Part shown: one piece after another, positions 1-11,830 of the stretch
How the letters are laid out: the number at the start of each line of letters is the position of its first letter
How positions within the stretch are numbered: position 1 is the first letter of the stretch
Assembly: GCA_024138015.1 (NCBI GenBank)
Contig: JAMXBB010000011.1
Coordinates: forward strand, 32,256,047-32,320,046
Source of the DNA: Lumnitzera littorea
Taxonomy: Eukaryota; Streptophyta; Magnoliopsida; Myrtales; Combretaceae
Reading direction: 5' to 3'
Length of the DNA: 64,000 nt
Notes under the pieces: model-generated
What the model saw: only the letters and a program-made list of their open reading frames with translations
What the model was told of the DNA's origin: nothing
Databases searched by the model: none
Program-made: the position numbers and the translations under genes

Positions 1-82
1 ATTCACACCCCTTAGCTAACCCCTTCCTCCACTATCAACATGCCCATTGTCCTACTGATCAATATTCTGATTTAAAACATAA

Positions 83-94
83 GCTTTGATACCA
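83..94 (-). other. Primer-binding site, initiator-Met tRNA type
   Basis: The minus strand reads TGGTATCAAAGC, one base from the TGGTATCAGAGC complement of the plant initiator-Met tRNA 3' end. It would prime minus-strand DNA synthesis for the element whose LTR is at 102-2,043. Confidence 0.6.
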
Positions 95-101
95 CTTTGG
101 T

Positions 102-2043
102 TGTAAACTCTTGGTTAAGGATATTAAAACTTGCCATATGTCCTTAACCATCTATTAACACGTTAGGCACTAACTATAATATTAAAACTCCAAAATGTAA
201 GTATTAGCTCCCAATATTCTCATAAGAATACAATTAATTAAAGTAAAAATATCCTTCAGTATTGCTAAAAAATCTACAACTAAGTTTAACTGTAAAACAT
301 CTCCATGAAATCTTTACTAGCATAGGAATATCAACTATTATTAAGTCTAAAGAAAAGTAAACATCTCTTGATGGAAATTAACTCTACAGGTTCCACTATA
401 GTTAATGATCATCCTCATAGTAATAATAGTATGCGTCACTCCCTAAATCTTGGTAATAGTAAGCATTAATAGGATCTTAGTAGATAAAAGGTCCCTTATA
501 TATATCTACATCTCAAAAAGAAATAAAAGAATGAGCGATAATGGCCAATATGTAAATATTACAAACACATACACATGCCATACAATTACAGCAATCATAA
601 GAGTTAATATGCAACATTTATTACAACAATCAATTCATTAATTCATATATTTATTTTCACGAATACTCATGATTTTGGTCACAAAACTTAACTAGATATG
701 CCACCACAACCTAAAAAAAAAAAAAAAAAAACTACAAACATAGGTTCACCACTCAAGGCTCCAACACCACCTTAAAATCACACTCCCTATCAATAGAGGT
801 TCACCATTACACAGTCCCCACACCTTCTTAAACTTCACGAATTCTACTGACAAGGGTTCACCATCCATGGTCCTTATACCTTCCTAACTATTATAGGTTC
901 ACTACCTCGTTCTTATAACTCTAAATCTACTCCTAATCATATCTAGGAGTAACTCCATTGGGAATAACACTACTTAAAGATCATAGGGGTACCCCCTAGG
1001 AAACCATCACTAGATTGAGCTACGCATAAGCAACAAACACATTATTAATAGCTAAACATTTATGAAGTTTATTTATATTTCTAATCATAACAAGCATACC
1101 CAACAAACATAGTAAACACATACTTAGATCCTAAGCAAAAGATATCTCTCACTTACATTTTTTTTCAACACCTGAAACTCAATAAAAATACATTCTTTAA
1201 AAGCCTACACAATGTGTCTTTCTATTTTTCTCTTACCACTACTTAGTTTAAGCTTCGTTATTGTCTTATTCTAGAGTTCAAGACTCAATTTAAAGTCCTA
1301 AAAGTGTTTGAAAAAGGTTAGAACAAGATTTAAGAATAAGGAAACTCGAAAAACAATGAAGCAAGGAAAAGAACGGGATCACAGTCAGGGTTCACAACTA
1401 TATTCCTTAACTGTGATTCTTTTTTAAACTTAACACTAAGATCATGCCCAAAGATCACAGTCATGATCTTAGGGCATAAACCTCTCTGATGCCAAAACTC
1501 CGTTCGTGCTCCAATAAGAAAACACCTAAAGGGGATCATGGGTAGGATTATGCCTGTGATCTTGTCCATGATTCTCTCATTTGACAAACACTTAACAATT
1601 CTTCGATTTTTCACATTTCAAAACCTTTTGGCTCATTCCTAGGTCATCTAATCACCTTAGATCTTCGCCTAAAATAATCTTTTGTCAACATCTTACTACA
1701 AAACACTTAGGTTTATTCCAGAATTCACAACATCAACAATAAAATAATAAATTCTTCATTGATGAATCTCACAACTTGTCACTATTAGGGTTTGATGAAA
1801 GCAATCTCCCCAAATCACACCTTCAAATCCCATCCTTAAAAACCTTGCAGTGAAAAAATTGTAATTAGAGCTAGATCACTAAAATTTCTTATTAGGTACA
1901 TAGATCTTATTTATCTTTTTCTTGATTCCACTAAGATCCTATCATTCTGTAGAGGTTCCTATGAGAAGATCATGATGAATAATTTCAATAGTTTCAAAAT
2001 GAGGGCTAAGATTTTCTCCACCCCTTATGTAGTTTTCCTAACA
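102..2043 (-). mobile_element. Gypsy-type LTR, minus orientation (5' LTR of an element leaving the window)
   Basis: On the minus strand this block starts TGTTAGGAAAAC and ends GAGTTTACA, giving TG...CA termini. Seven bases further on comes TGGTATCAAAGC (94 down to 83), close to the usual initiator-Met tRNA primer-binding site TGGTATCAGAGC. That order (LTR, then PBS) makes this the 5' LTR of a minus-strand element whose internal region continues left of base 1. Inside, at 743-950, are four irregularly spaced copies of a GGTTCAC-headed unit (743, 798, 855, 896). No coding sequence is evident. The outer end at 2,043 rests only on the TG...CA rule, because the mate LTR is not visible to test it. 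Confidence 0.55.
743..950. repeat. Degenerate direct repeat headed by GGTTCAC
   Basis: Four copies of GGTTCAC or GGTTCACC start at 743, 798, 855 and 896. The first three are followed by a recognisable CTCCAACACC / CCCACACCTT / CTTATACCTT segment. The spacing is about 40-58 bases. This looks like an internal tandem duplication within the LTR. Confidence 0.5.
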
Positions 2044-2489
2044 ATTACCAAAATGCACTTTTGTTATAATTATAATTAATTTTTAATACCCACCTTATCT
2101 ATTATTATTATTTTTGTAGGTTTTACAGGTATTGGAGTTGAGCCAACAATTGAGAAATCTATTTCTAGGCCCATACCAAAGAGAGGGCAGCTTGATGAGA
2201 GTTCTTTAACTTCCTCAAAATGCGTTGAGAAAAGGTAGATATATAGAACTTTCAACAAGTTCAAAATGGAATATATTCCAAACATATATACCATGATTTC
2301 TTAGCCCGACAAGGGGATTCATGTTTCTTGAAGTTGGTTTTCTTAATTTTCAATGCCTTTTTAACATGTGCCGAATAAGGCAAGATTGGCTGCTAGAAAG
2401 AATATTTGAGCATTGAAGATTTTGTTAACCAAGTCTGTGTACATCTTTGAGCTTTTTTGCAATAGCAAGTTTCTTCTTGTGAGGTAGTT
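2044..2489. other. AT-rich spacer with a short exon-like stretch
   Basis: Mostly AT-rich non-coding DNA. At about 2,112-2,236 on the plus strand a TTTTTGTAG acceptor-like site precedes an open stretch encoding a basic, proline-containing peptide (...SRPIPKRGQ...) that ends at a stop near 2,236. It may be a relic of a host exon, but I cannot assign it to a family. Confidence 0.25.
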
Positions 2490-2924
2490 TTGGAGCAAAA
2501 TAGATTGTTTGGTGTCGACGGATATCTTGTTCATCTAATTTGTTTGCACAATTTTAAGCATTTTGCAAGAGGTAGTTTCATCTTTAGAAAAAAAAAAAAA
2601 AAACAAAGAAATCTGAACAAGATTGTCAAAAAAATATTACATATTGAAAGATTACATATTGCATATTGGGTCTTCGTTGTTTACAGGTATATCTATTTAA
2701 AAAAAGTTGCATATATTGAGAAATTAGGTCTCAACAAAACGTCAGAAAATTTATGGCAATTAGATTTCTCGCAAACAGTGTACCTATTGCGAGAATTTGA
2801 CAATTCTCGCTTACGCTTTCCTAGAATTCGTTCCTCACAGTACGGAAAAGTTGGCCCTCCCGTTGATTTAATTTCTCACAAAAGTCTTTTAAGACAATTT
2901 GTATACCATTTGGGTGAAATATAA
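2490..2924 (+). other. Unassigned 144-codon open frame, probably not a gene
   Basis: An open frame of 144 codons with a lysine run from a poly(A) tract near residues 34-38. I recognise no domain. The final third (about 2,740-2,924) is less AT-rich than its surroundings and includes a perfect 9-bp hairpin at 2,766-2,795. No promoter, splice site or homologous neighbour supports expression. It could be chance or a retroelement fragment. Confidence 0.2.
2766..2795. repeat. Short perfect hairpin
   Basis: TTCTCGCAA (2,766-2,774) and TTGCGAGAA (2,787-2,795) form a 9-bp perfect stem around a 12-base loop. A third ATTCTCGC copy follows at about 2,802. Confidence 0.6.
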
Positions 2925-3525
2925 ACTGTCACAATATGTAATAATTCTTGTAATGACATGGTACAACTTTTTATTATTAATCCATTATCTTAAGATCGCT
3001 TTATCTAGTAGCTTTGCTCTATACGCAAATCAAATAATAAACTAACAATTTTATTGAGTGTTGTGTTATAATAATATAGTAACAAAACAATATTGTGTCA
3101 ATTTTGATCCACCTACAGCGGGAAAATTAAATTAATTATCACAAGATTAGCCACATGTGGATTTTAATATGTATTTATCGCCATAAATGAACCCAAGTGG
3201 CATATTACTACAGAATAAAGAACTACTTTTGCTCTAGGAGTGGGGGAAAAAACATAATTATGGATACAAATCAAGATGAACGAATATTATTTCAATAAGC
3301 ATTTAATCTTCATCAGAATTTTTCATTTTCAGCAGGATGGATCAGAACTCAGAAGAAATAAATGAGGTCAAAAGACTAATAATAATTACTAAACTTCTTC
3401 GAATCATAATATCAACACTTTTTTTTTTTTTTTTTTTTTGGCCCCTTACTCTCCCACTTTTCAATATTCTCTACAGCAAGAATTGACGGCGATGTCAAAT
3501 GTGAAAATGTAGCTAATTGTCTTGG
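2925..3525. other. 3' flank of the transporter gene
   Basis: AT-rich DNA downstream of the stop codon of the minus-strand gene. It should contain the 3' UTR. A minus-strand AATAAA occurs at 3,050-3,055, about 470 bases past the stop, with no stronger candidate seen. A run of about 20 T lies at 3,420-3,439. Confidence 0.35.
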
Positions 3526-6500
3526 CTATTTCTTGGCGTTCTTACTGGCTTGTATCTTGGCATAAAGTGCTTTGGTCTTAGTTGTCATGAAAACATCTAA
3601 ACCAAATCCTACGACGCATGCGGCGGACATGATAATGAAGACGAGCCTATAGCAATGTGCACCCGTGCAGGTGTTGCCACCATCCGCTGTTGGAGTCGCC
3701 TCGGCATCGTATAAATAACCAGCAAGTAAACCGGAGAAGAGGAAGGAACCGAGTGGAAGATTGAGGATTAGAACATTATAGACCAGACCATAGTACTTGA
3801 GACCAAAAAGTTCTGATGCTGTTGGGACCGTTACTGCTAAACGTACACCGTAGCAGAGTCCAACAACAACTGAGCCAATATATAGAGAACCCGGTAAAGC
3901 TAAGGCCATGATGATGAATCCTACGGCCATTATGATTTGAGAAACTGCGTTCCACACAGGTCTTGGGGTTCCGGTTTTCCTGCAAATTGTTTAGTAAATT
4001 AAGTTAGTTGCACTTTACAATTTAGTATATGTTTGATAAGAATTCCCAAAAATTCTCAATTAGAAAGTTCAATTTTTTTTAACTTGATATTGTTATACCT
4101 ATGCCTTTCTTTTATTATTTTCGGTAGAACAATATTATTCTATTATGTTAACTACAGAAATTCAAACACAGCACACCAGCCAGAGATGGGATAGGTATCA
4201 TTTTACACCATATAAGCAATTACCTTGATCCTCTCTCCTAACTTTAAAAAACCTAAAATTTTTAGGAGTCTTTTTTTAGCTCTAACAAAATGCTTTCATA
4301 ATGCTTGTTAAGCTTAGTAAAGAAACTAATTGTAACTTAATTATACATTTCACAGGAAACACAATATGGAAATTTTGTTGAGCGAGTTATTTAAATATTC
4401 CATTTATACGTCAAAATTCATCGAGTCCTCTATATTTGAAGTGAGACATTAAGCCTATGCGGTGAAGGAATTAGACTAAAAAAAGTAAGTTCTTAAGACG
4501 TGGGCTACCTATGGCTATGGGTAATGTAGGGTAATGCACTTGAATTATGGCCGACCAATGTTGGTCCTTTAAGTAGCTTAGGAAAATGGGAGGAAGCAAT
4601 ACTAAGATTTGGGTCCTTTGGGATCTAGAGAGCTGAGGCCTAAACAAGATAGAAGGGTCGTGGAAATACTGTTAATGGGAATTATGGTGCAATCTCGTAA
4701 AACAACGTTATATTCGAGCATTGATCACTTAATTTGGGATAGATCATGAGACTAGGGACCACTTATCAATAGCTGGATCGGATCAAGTAACCAAAATTAA
4801 TAAATGTTACTTATTACCGTAATGGATAACAGGTAAAGGAAAATGCGAACAGGGAATTCTTTCTTCGTTGTTTTATGGTGCATTTGATTTGTATGTAGTA
4901 TAAGCATGATGTGTGTCTATTGTTGATTGGTTCGGTTACTTGTTAGGCTATATATGCTTACTTTTTAAGATCCTTTCTTTTTTCTATTTTTCTTCTTTTT
5001 CTTTCTTTGTTTTTTTTTTTTTTTGGGCAAAATTTCGGAAATTCAACTCATTCAAGCGTTTCAATGTCTTATGTAACTTCACAAAGGGATAAGGACACTG
5101 CATATGCACGTTCTGCAAATTACTATGTTCTCTTTATGGTTGAGACGGGAAAGTAATGCTCTATATCATAACTTATTACATAAAATTGATGATAATGAAT
5201 GAATAATAATGCTTTTTTCTTTTTCCTCGAAAATATATGCGTCCACTTGAAATGGCTTAAAGGTTGTTGGACTGTTGCCAATAATGAATAACCTATTGTT
5301 GGAACCAGTTGAATAAAAGGGACGTGTATTGGAGAAGACTGTTAGTTGGGAGTGGACAAGCCATAGTCAAGCTGCTTGTTTTGTAACTTTGTTTATAGTT
5401 TGGCTCAGAACTACAGTAGGAGTTAGGTACAAAATGGATGCTTTTGTAAAAGCGTGGAAAGGTAGTCAGAAGTACTTTCCTTAAAATTACTATTTTCCTT
5501 TTCTTGTTGGTCTGGAGGATGTGAAATCTTAAAAAGTAAAGGATATGCCCCAGAACGTTTTGTCTGCTTTAATATAAGGATAGGCATTAAGGGATCCATC
5601 TGAAAACCACCCAAAACTAAAGGCGGAAGGATAACAAACAAATTTGAAATTAAACAATAATAGATTTGAAGTTCGAACTTTTACCCCCTTTCTTTTCCTA
5701 TACAATTTAAGGTGTTCAAGGAGGAAATCAAACATGTCCTATTGTTACACAAGTATTGGACTCTGGCACTTAAATTGAATTTATGCATTGGGTTTTTTAT
5801 TTTCATATTCCAGTATAATAATAAGTTTAATTTTTTCCCAATTCTATTGGGACCTTTCCTGATTTATATACTTTTTTCTTTTTATAGATAAAGCATTATA
5901 AATTGTCATTTTTATATTTTGTGTACTATACATAATTTCACTATTTTTGTGTTATATTTAAACTGTTTACAACATTTTCCACCTTTATTTAATTTTATAT
6001 ATTGTAAACACTCAATTTTTGCTCATAGTAGTTATAATTTTTGTTTTTAGGTTCGTAATTTAGAAAATAATAAAAAAATTAAAAAATGATAAAAAAGACA
6101 AAAAAATAGAAAATTGTTGAAAAAAAATAAAAAATTCGAAAAAATTAATTTGATAAAATCTTGACTAAATAGTTATCGAAAAAAAAAGCAAATTTAATAC
6201 GATAACGTTAAATCCAATAAAATCAAGATTTGTAAGATTTGAATCTATTTTAGATCTTTATCAATTTAGATTCTATTTGATTTGATTTGTTTTGTTTCAA
6301 AAGATTTGTTTTCGAATTTTATAAATAGGGGTTCTATGGTGCGAGCAAAAAAAAAAAAAAAACAATTACACATTTGTTAAAAATATGCTTAAACCCACTT
6401 CTTATACCAATTCTATAATTGTGCGTGCAATAGGACTGAGGATCCAATATGTTCCGTTTACCTTACAAGTACGTAATAGTGATTTTTAATTATTGTCTAT

Positions 6501-9500
6501 AAGTTGTTTTATTTATTTATTTTTATCTCGCTTAATATATGCGTAATTATTTTTAATACTTGTACTAATTTTTTTTAATTTTTATCACGTCTTTAATTGT
6601 TAGTAATTAGTTATAGCATTAGTGTCTAGTGAACATATGTTAAGTTAAGTTTTAATTTATTTATTTTTTATTATTTTTCTTTTTAGATTTCATATTTTTA
6701 AAATGATATTTTTATAAAATCTTATATTTTAAAAAATCTTGTTCTTTGCATATTATATTAATTTAGAAAAATTGCATTAAACATGTTAGGGTTTTCTAGA
6801 TAAAAAAATTATTTTGATGTTCATAAAAAAAAATCTTTAATTGACTTCTTTTTTACGGCAAAATATCTTTTCCATAGTTTAGGCTTGTTTTTCATAGTTT
6901 AGTTTTCTTTTCCATGCTTTAGATATTTTTTCTATGGTCTGGACATTTTTTCTATGGTTTGGATATCTTTTCTATGGTTTGGATATCTTTTCTATGGTTT
7001 AAACAGATTTTTCATAGTTTAAATTTCTTTTCTATGATTCAAACATCTTTTCTATAATTTAGATTTTTTTCTATGGTTTAAACATTTTTTTCATAATTTA
7101 AATTTCTTTTCCGTGGTTTACATATCTTTTCTATGTTTAGATATCTTGTCTATGATTGACATCTTTTCTATAATTTAAGCTTTTTTTTTTTCTATAGTTT
7201 ATATATCTTTTCCATTATTTAGGTTTCTTTTCTATGATTCAAATACATTTTCTATCATTTATATTTTTTTTATATGGTTTAAATTTTTTTTTCATAATTT
7301 AGATATATTTTCTATGATTTAAATATTTTTTCTATGATTAAGAATTTTTTTTCTTTTTTATGTTTTAAGCATCTTTTCTATATAAAAGATTCATCATGTA
7401 GAATATTGCATATTTCATAAAATCTTTAGGGTTTTTCTTGAAAAAAAATATTATCACTTAGTTCTTTTTAAATAAAAATCTTAATTTGGTACTTTTCAAA
7501 AATTAGGTTTATAGTTTTTTTTTTTTTTATAATTAGGAATAAAAATTAGGCTTTTAGGGATTTTATAAAAAGAACCAACACATTGAAGTTTTCGGAAAGA
7601 ATTATGATTGTACGTAGGTACTTTCGAGGTGACAATAAAATATGTAAAAATTTAGATTTTTTTTTCTTTTGATTTTATTTATTTATTTATGTTTAAATAT
7701 TATAATTAGAAAAATAATCCTAATTTTGGTAAATAAATAGTAGTAGCTTTCGAACTCAAAACCCCGTGGTTCTTCATTCAAATTAAAATCAAAGATCGGT
7801 AGCCAAATCATAATTGATTCACTCAATTGATTATGGTTTTTTTCCTTTTTCTTGACTTTAGTCAGGTAGTGACTCCAAAAATTATTTTTAATAAAAAATC
7901 GGAATTTCTCAATTTCTTTAGTTGATGATTAATATTAAATAGGTTAGGGTTTAGTATTAATTAGAAAATGGGAAATTAATTTTTAAATAAAAGAAATCGA
8001 AAAATTAGACTCAACATATATGTATTTGATAGAATTTTGGGGGATTGAAAATATTTTGTTTAAGGCATGATTATGTTCACAACTTAATCTAAAACCATAT
8101 GTCATTTTTTTTCCCCTATAGCGTACACTGGATGTGCATTAGTTATTTATATTAAATCAGATAATAGATAAAAGAAAATTTTACATTTATTGTACGCTAT
8201 AGGATAATGTTGCCGACATTTCTTTATTCAATCTTTGTAACTTTTAAAAATAACTAATGCCTGTTTGAAGTTAATTTATGCATACTAAAAAGTTATGTTG
8301 TTGTGTAGATATAAGATAGCGCTTAAGAGTTTAAAAGTCCATTTACACCTCATCTCTAGATCATGTACTTGCAATTTGGCCCCGTAAGAAAATGAAGTGA
8401 AGAAAGAACTTACTTGATGAGATACTCGGACCCAGTACCCGAAATGATCCGGCCAAAGAATCCCCATATACTAATTAGAGAAACGAAAACCGAAACATCT
8501 TCGTACCCAAGAGCCAAACCAATTTGCCCCATATTATTCTGAACCGCCAAACCGGTTCCTACTCCACACAGGAACGACACAAACAATATCCAAAAATCAT
8601 ACGTCCTCATCGCCTCAAATATCGTATGATCCTCACCTATCACCGGCTTCCTTTTCACCTCTGACCCCTCCGCCGTCTCCTCCGCTGTGTTAGCTGCCTC
8701 CTGTGCTGCACCCGCTTGCTGTTCCGTGGAAGAAACAAGCAATGGCTGGTTAATTTGTGTGCTTTCTGCGTCATTGTTAGTATTACTAGGGTTAGGGTTT
8801 TTGAAGAAAGCGTGAAATGGAATGGCCAAAGGGGAAGCCAAGAGGACTAGTAGTATCGTAACGAATATGATGGAGAAGAGCTGGGATTGAGTGCCGGAGA
8901 AGTCGTAAGCCAGGAGGTAGAAAGCCACCACGACAGCAACGCCGTTAAAGATGGCGAAGTAACGTTCTTCTTCTTTTGCTTCGTCCGAAGGGGGGACCTC
9001 CCGGAGGAAGAGGACGGCGGTGAGGCAGACGGCGAGAGGGACGAAAGATAGCATGAGGAGGAAGGAGGAAGAGCTGTCGGAGAAGAGGGCGGTGCAGACG
9101 TCGGTGAAGATGGCGGTGCTGAGGCCGACGTAGCCCTTGAGGATGCCGGAGACTGGACCGCGGTTTTTACGGAAGTTGCGGATGCAAATGACGAGGATCG
9201 CCGTGTTCATCCAGGTTGTGCTGTTGCCTCCCATGCACAGGAATATGCACATCTGCAGGGATTTAATTTCATGAATATATTTGAAATTAATTTGTATTAA
9301 TTGTTAGTTTATTTATTTAAGATGTAAAATAAGTACATACGTACGGTAGTATTTTTCTTTATTGAATCAATCGAATTATGCGTGATATTAAATAGAAAAT
9401 ATATATTTCATTATATTGTATGAAAACAGATTAATGTGTATGTACTATGGTCATAATTATGGATAGGCAATCTGAAGCTTATACATGCCCCAATTTTCTT

Positions 9501-11594
9501 TTTTAAAATTTATAATAGGATTGAAGTTTGAGTGTAACTTTAATGATTAATTGTAACTAAATAGGTAAAATATTTACTTGTAAGGAACATGGAAAAAAAT
9601 AAATGGTGAAGTGACTTAACTTTTTAAAATAATTCAAAAGAAAGAAATAAGCATAAAGAAAAATTAATTATTCACATTCATAATTAACATTTGACGAGAT
9701 GACCTCGCCATTTTATGTATAAGAAACATTTTCATTTTAACGATTGAATCTAGGAAGTTTTAGAACCTTTTTTTTTTTTTTTTTTTTTATGAATGGCGAT
9801 TTATCTTATTCATATTTTTATCCTAAATCATTCTTTTGTAACTTAATTTGCTGAGAAATGGAGGAAAAAAGAAATAGTTCCCTTCCTTCTCATACCTCAG
9901 ATTTTCCCTCCGAACTCAAATTATCTTTACATCAATCTATGTCGTAATTTTTAAAGAACGATTTAGTTAATTGAATAACATTCTATTTCAATGCTTTCAT
10001 TTCAACTACAATTTTCCAATCTTAGAAATCCTTTTAGTCAATGGTTAAAATTTTTATTTCATTTAACTCTTATAATTATATGTATATATAATTCAAATAC
10101 AATTACAATAACTATAAAAAAAAAAAATCAAATTTAATTTATCTTATTAGAATATCAGTGCTTATACTATTTACCTATAAAGGCTTTAGCCTTATAATTA
10201 GTCATAAGATGATTAATTGTTTGGTTTCGTAAATATGACGGTAGAAAATAATTCTTCTGGCTTAGAAAGACCGAGTTTGACTTGAGGATAAAACACCGTA
10301 AACGAAAGATATCTGTCCTGCATGCTATTGCTTTGATTGCTTTCATCAGCTTTGTCCACACTATGAGCTTCAACTGCCCCAACATTAAAAAACATATAAC
10401 GAAACTTCAAAGTAAACCATTCTTCATGCATCAAAAATAAAACTGCGTGCTAGCTACTTTCGCTTGGGAATCCCAAGAAGCAGAAAGATGGCCGTGCATT
10501 AACAATTAGAAAAAGGTCCCAATGTCTTATGAAGTAAAATTTATTATAAATAATACAGGGAAAAAAAAATTCATATAGCAAGATATAAAGTTTTCTTATT
10601 AAACCTATAACAATTATACCAAAAATACTCGTTACCATTTTCCAGTTTAAAATAACGGTCATTTGTATTCATACTTAATCCGCAAATCCTACTTTTTGTG
10701 TTTAATCTTTCAAGTTTTTATATATACAACTACATTGACATTATTGAAATTATAAAAGCATCTTGCATTTAAAAAGATACAACTACTGATAGCAAAATAA
10801 CATACTTAAATTATGGTTAAGCTAACAAAATGGACGCTAGTAAAACTCCCATAAGAAAAAAAAAAAAAAATCTATTGTGTATTATATGTTATGCATATAT
10901 ATACATAGTATATAAACAATATTAAAATTTTGATACATATAGCAATGGAATGGATAAGTTCTATAATAATTATCATCAATATTTTATACATTATATATAT
11001 GTTAAAATTTCTTCAATATTTATATACTACGTACAAAATATAGTGAATCTTCTAAATTCGGAATATTGTCCCACCGATAAAAGAGAAAATCCTAATATTG
11101 GATGCATTAGTAAACAGTTGGACACCGAAAACTAGATATGTGAATTTCGATTTAAATGAATTATTAGAAGTCTAGATTGACAGAAAACTTTCCATTACAA
11201 ATCTTGAATTTTCTCTGCACCAAGTAAATAAAAAGAATACCAAGTTACGATATACTTTACTTACCTGCCAATAGGATAGAGTGATTTTCTGGCTGACAAC
11301 AAGGTACTGAGCACCATAACCTATTAACCCTTCAAACGATCCAATCAAAAGGATCACCCATGGAGGCAACCGATCGGAGGCAAGTCCAGCAAGGAGCCCA
11401 AATGCCTTCCCCACATCTTTGGCTACTGAAAGATTGTTAAGTTCAACCTGTGTGAGTCCCATGATCGACTTCAGTGCATCCGAATAATTTGAGAATGTGT
11501 AGTTGTTGCCGGAAATAGCCTGCACCCACACGGCGGTGACGAAGCCCATCCATTTTGCGGCGGTCGACGCTGAGTGGAATTTGAAAATCGCCAT
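3526..11594 (-). CDS. Nodulin-like / NFD4-like major facilitator superfamily membrane protein, three exons
   Basis: Multi-pass membrane protein of the plant Nodulin-like MFS family, annotated elsewhere as NUCLEAR FUSION DEFECTIVE 4-like; substrates are mostly unknown. Exons are 11,594-11,265, 9,252-8,414 and 3,979-3,526. Introns start GTAAGT and end TGCAG, and phases agree (0, then 2). The spliced frame is 540 codons plus stop, with no defect. Residues 1-200 are the Nodulin-like half (AAKWMGFVTAVWVQAISGN at 12-30, GPVSGILKGYVGLSTAIFT at 142-160). Residues 262-312 form a hydrophilic Ala/Glu-rich loop with a QPLL dileucine at 279-282. Residues 320-540 hold further helices (TYDFWILFVSFLCG, GFFGRIISG) and a lysine-rich C-terminus. 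The exons are clearly GC-richer than the surroundings. The ATG at 11,594 sits in CCCCATGGC after a pyrimidine-rich leader. Family assignment is strong; substrate and subcellular membrane are not predictable here. Confidence 0.93.
6003..8016 (+). mobile_element. Solo Tat/Ogre-family LTR in the intron (LTR E)
   Basis: Begins TGTAAACACTC and ends GACTCAACA, flanked on both sides by TATAT (5,998-6,002 and 8,017-8,021), a perfect 5-base target-site duplication. It shares family landmarks with the LTRs at 13,847, 23,455, 38,930 and 59,748: the TGTA.ACA start with ATTTTTGC, a conserved block near 7,610-7,640 around a GTAGGTACTTTCGAGGTGA-like core, and GTAGTGACTCCAAAAATT near 7,866. There is no internal region, so it is a solo LTR. 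A 20-bp minisatellite fills 6,861-7,384. It is the most diverged of the copies. Confidence 0.75.
6861..7384. repeat. 20-bp minisatellite, about 26 degenerate copies
   Basis: A tandem array with period 20 and approximate consensus RGATATCTTTTCTATGGTTT. The first ten units line up without indels (6,861, 6,881, 6,901 and so on). Two neighbouring units at 6,961 and 6,981 are identical. Later units carry 1-2 base indels and more substitutions. I do not see it in the other LTR copies of this family in the window. Confidence 0.85.
8115..8203. repeat. 13-bp perfect inverted repeat, 63-base loop
   Basis: CCTATAGCGTACA (8,115-8,127) is exactly complementary to TGTACGCTATAGG (8,191-8,203). The pair lies in intron 2, about 100 bases beyond the solo LTR. 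It could be the ends of a tiny MITE-like insertion or a stem-loop in the pre-mRNA. No clear target-site duplication is visible. Confidence 0.7.
9253..11264 (-). other. Intron 1 of the transporter gene
   Basis: A 2,012-base intron from GTAAGT (11,264 downward) to CCCTGCAG (ending 9,253). It is AT-rich, with T and A runs near 9,770 and 10,857. A minus-strand open frame of 73 codons at 10,213-10,434 is somewhat less AT-rich than its surroundings, but I recognise nothing in it. Confidence 0.85.
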
Positions 11595-11830
11595 GGGGAG
11601 ATGTGGAAGTTGAGGGAGAGAGGGGGAGATATTAGAGCTATCTAACAGTCTCTTGTGGTCTATGGCTTTTGAAATTTGCAGGGTTTCTATAAAAGCGGAT
11701 TTTTTAGGGTAGTGGTACTTCTTGATTGGCGATTCAGTTTTGGATCTTCTGTATATGATGTTTGCAGTGGTTTTCTTTATTATTTTATTCGTCGCACGTG
11801 ATCATGTGTTGACTATATATATTTAACTAG
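11595..11830 (-). promoter_or_regulatory. Putative promoter and 5' leader of the transporter gene
   Basis: Directly upstream of the ATG the minus strand has a pyrimidine-rich (CT) leader (11,595-11,633). A minus-strand TTAAATATATATAG at about 11,813-11,826 could serve as TATA element. A perfect G-box palindrome CACGTG lies at 11,795-11,800. Positions suit a leader of roughly 190 bases, but the start site is inferred, and the G-box would lie between the TATA element and the start. Confidence 0.35.

Larger units (their letters stand above)
3980..8413 (-). other. Intron 2 of the transporter gene
   Basis: A 4,434-base intron with donor GTAAGT (8,413 downward) and acceptor TTTGCAG (ending 3,980). 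It is enlarged by a 2,014-base solo LTR in the opposite orientation (6,003-8,016) and also holds a 13-bp perfect inverted repeat at 8,115-8,203. The part at 3,980-6,002 is AT-rich with a T run near 5,010 and no recognisable gene. Confidence 0.85.

Noticed and set aside
83..94. tRNA gene fragment at the TGGTATCA motifs (also 41,585, 54,646 and 58,588)
   Set aside because: Each is a short primer-binding site next to an LTR end, without a cloverleaf.
6861..7384. CRISPR-like regular repeats
   Set aside because: The units are contiguous and degenerate, without unique spacers, and the host is a plant; it is a minisatellite.
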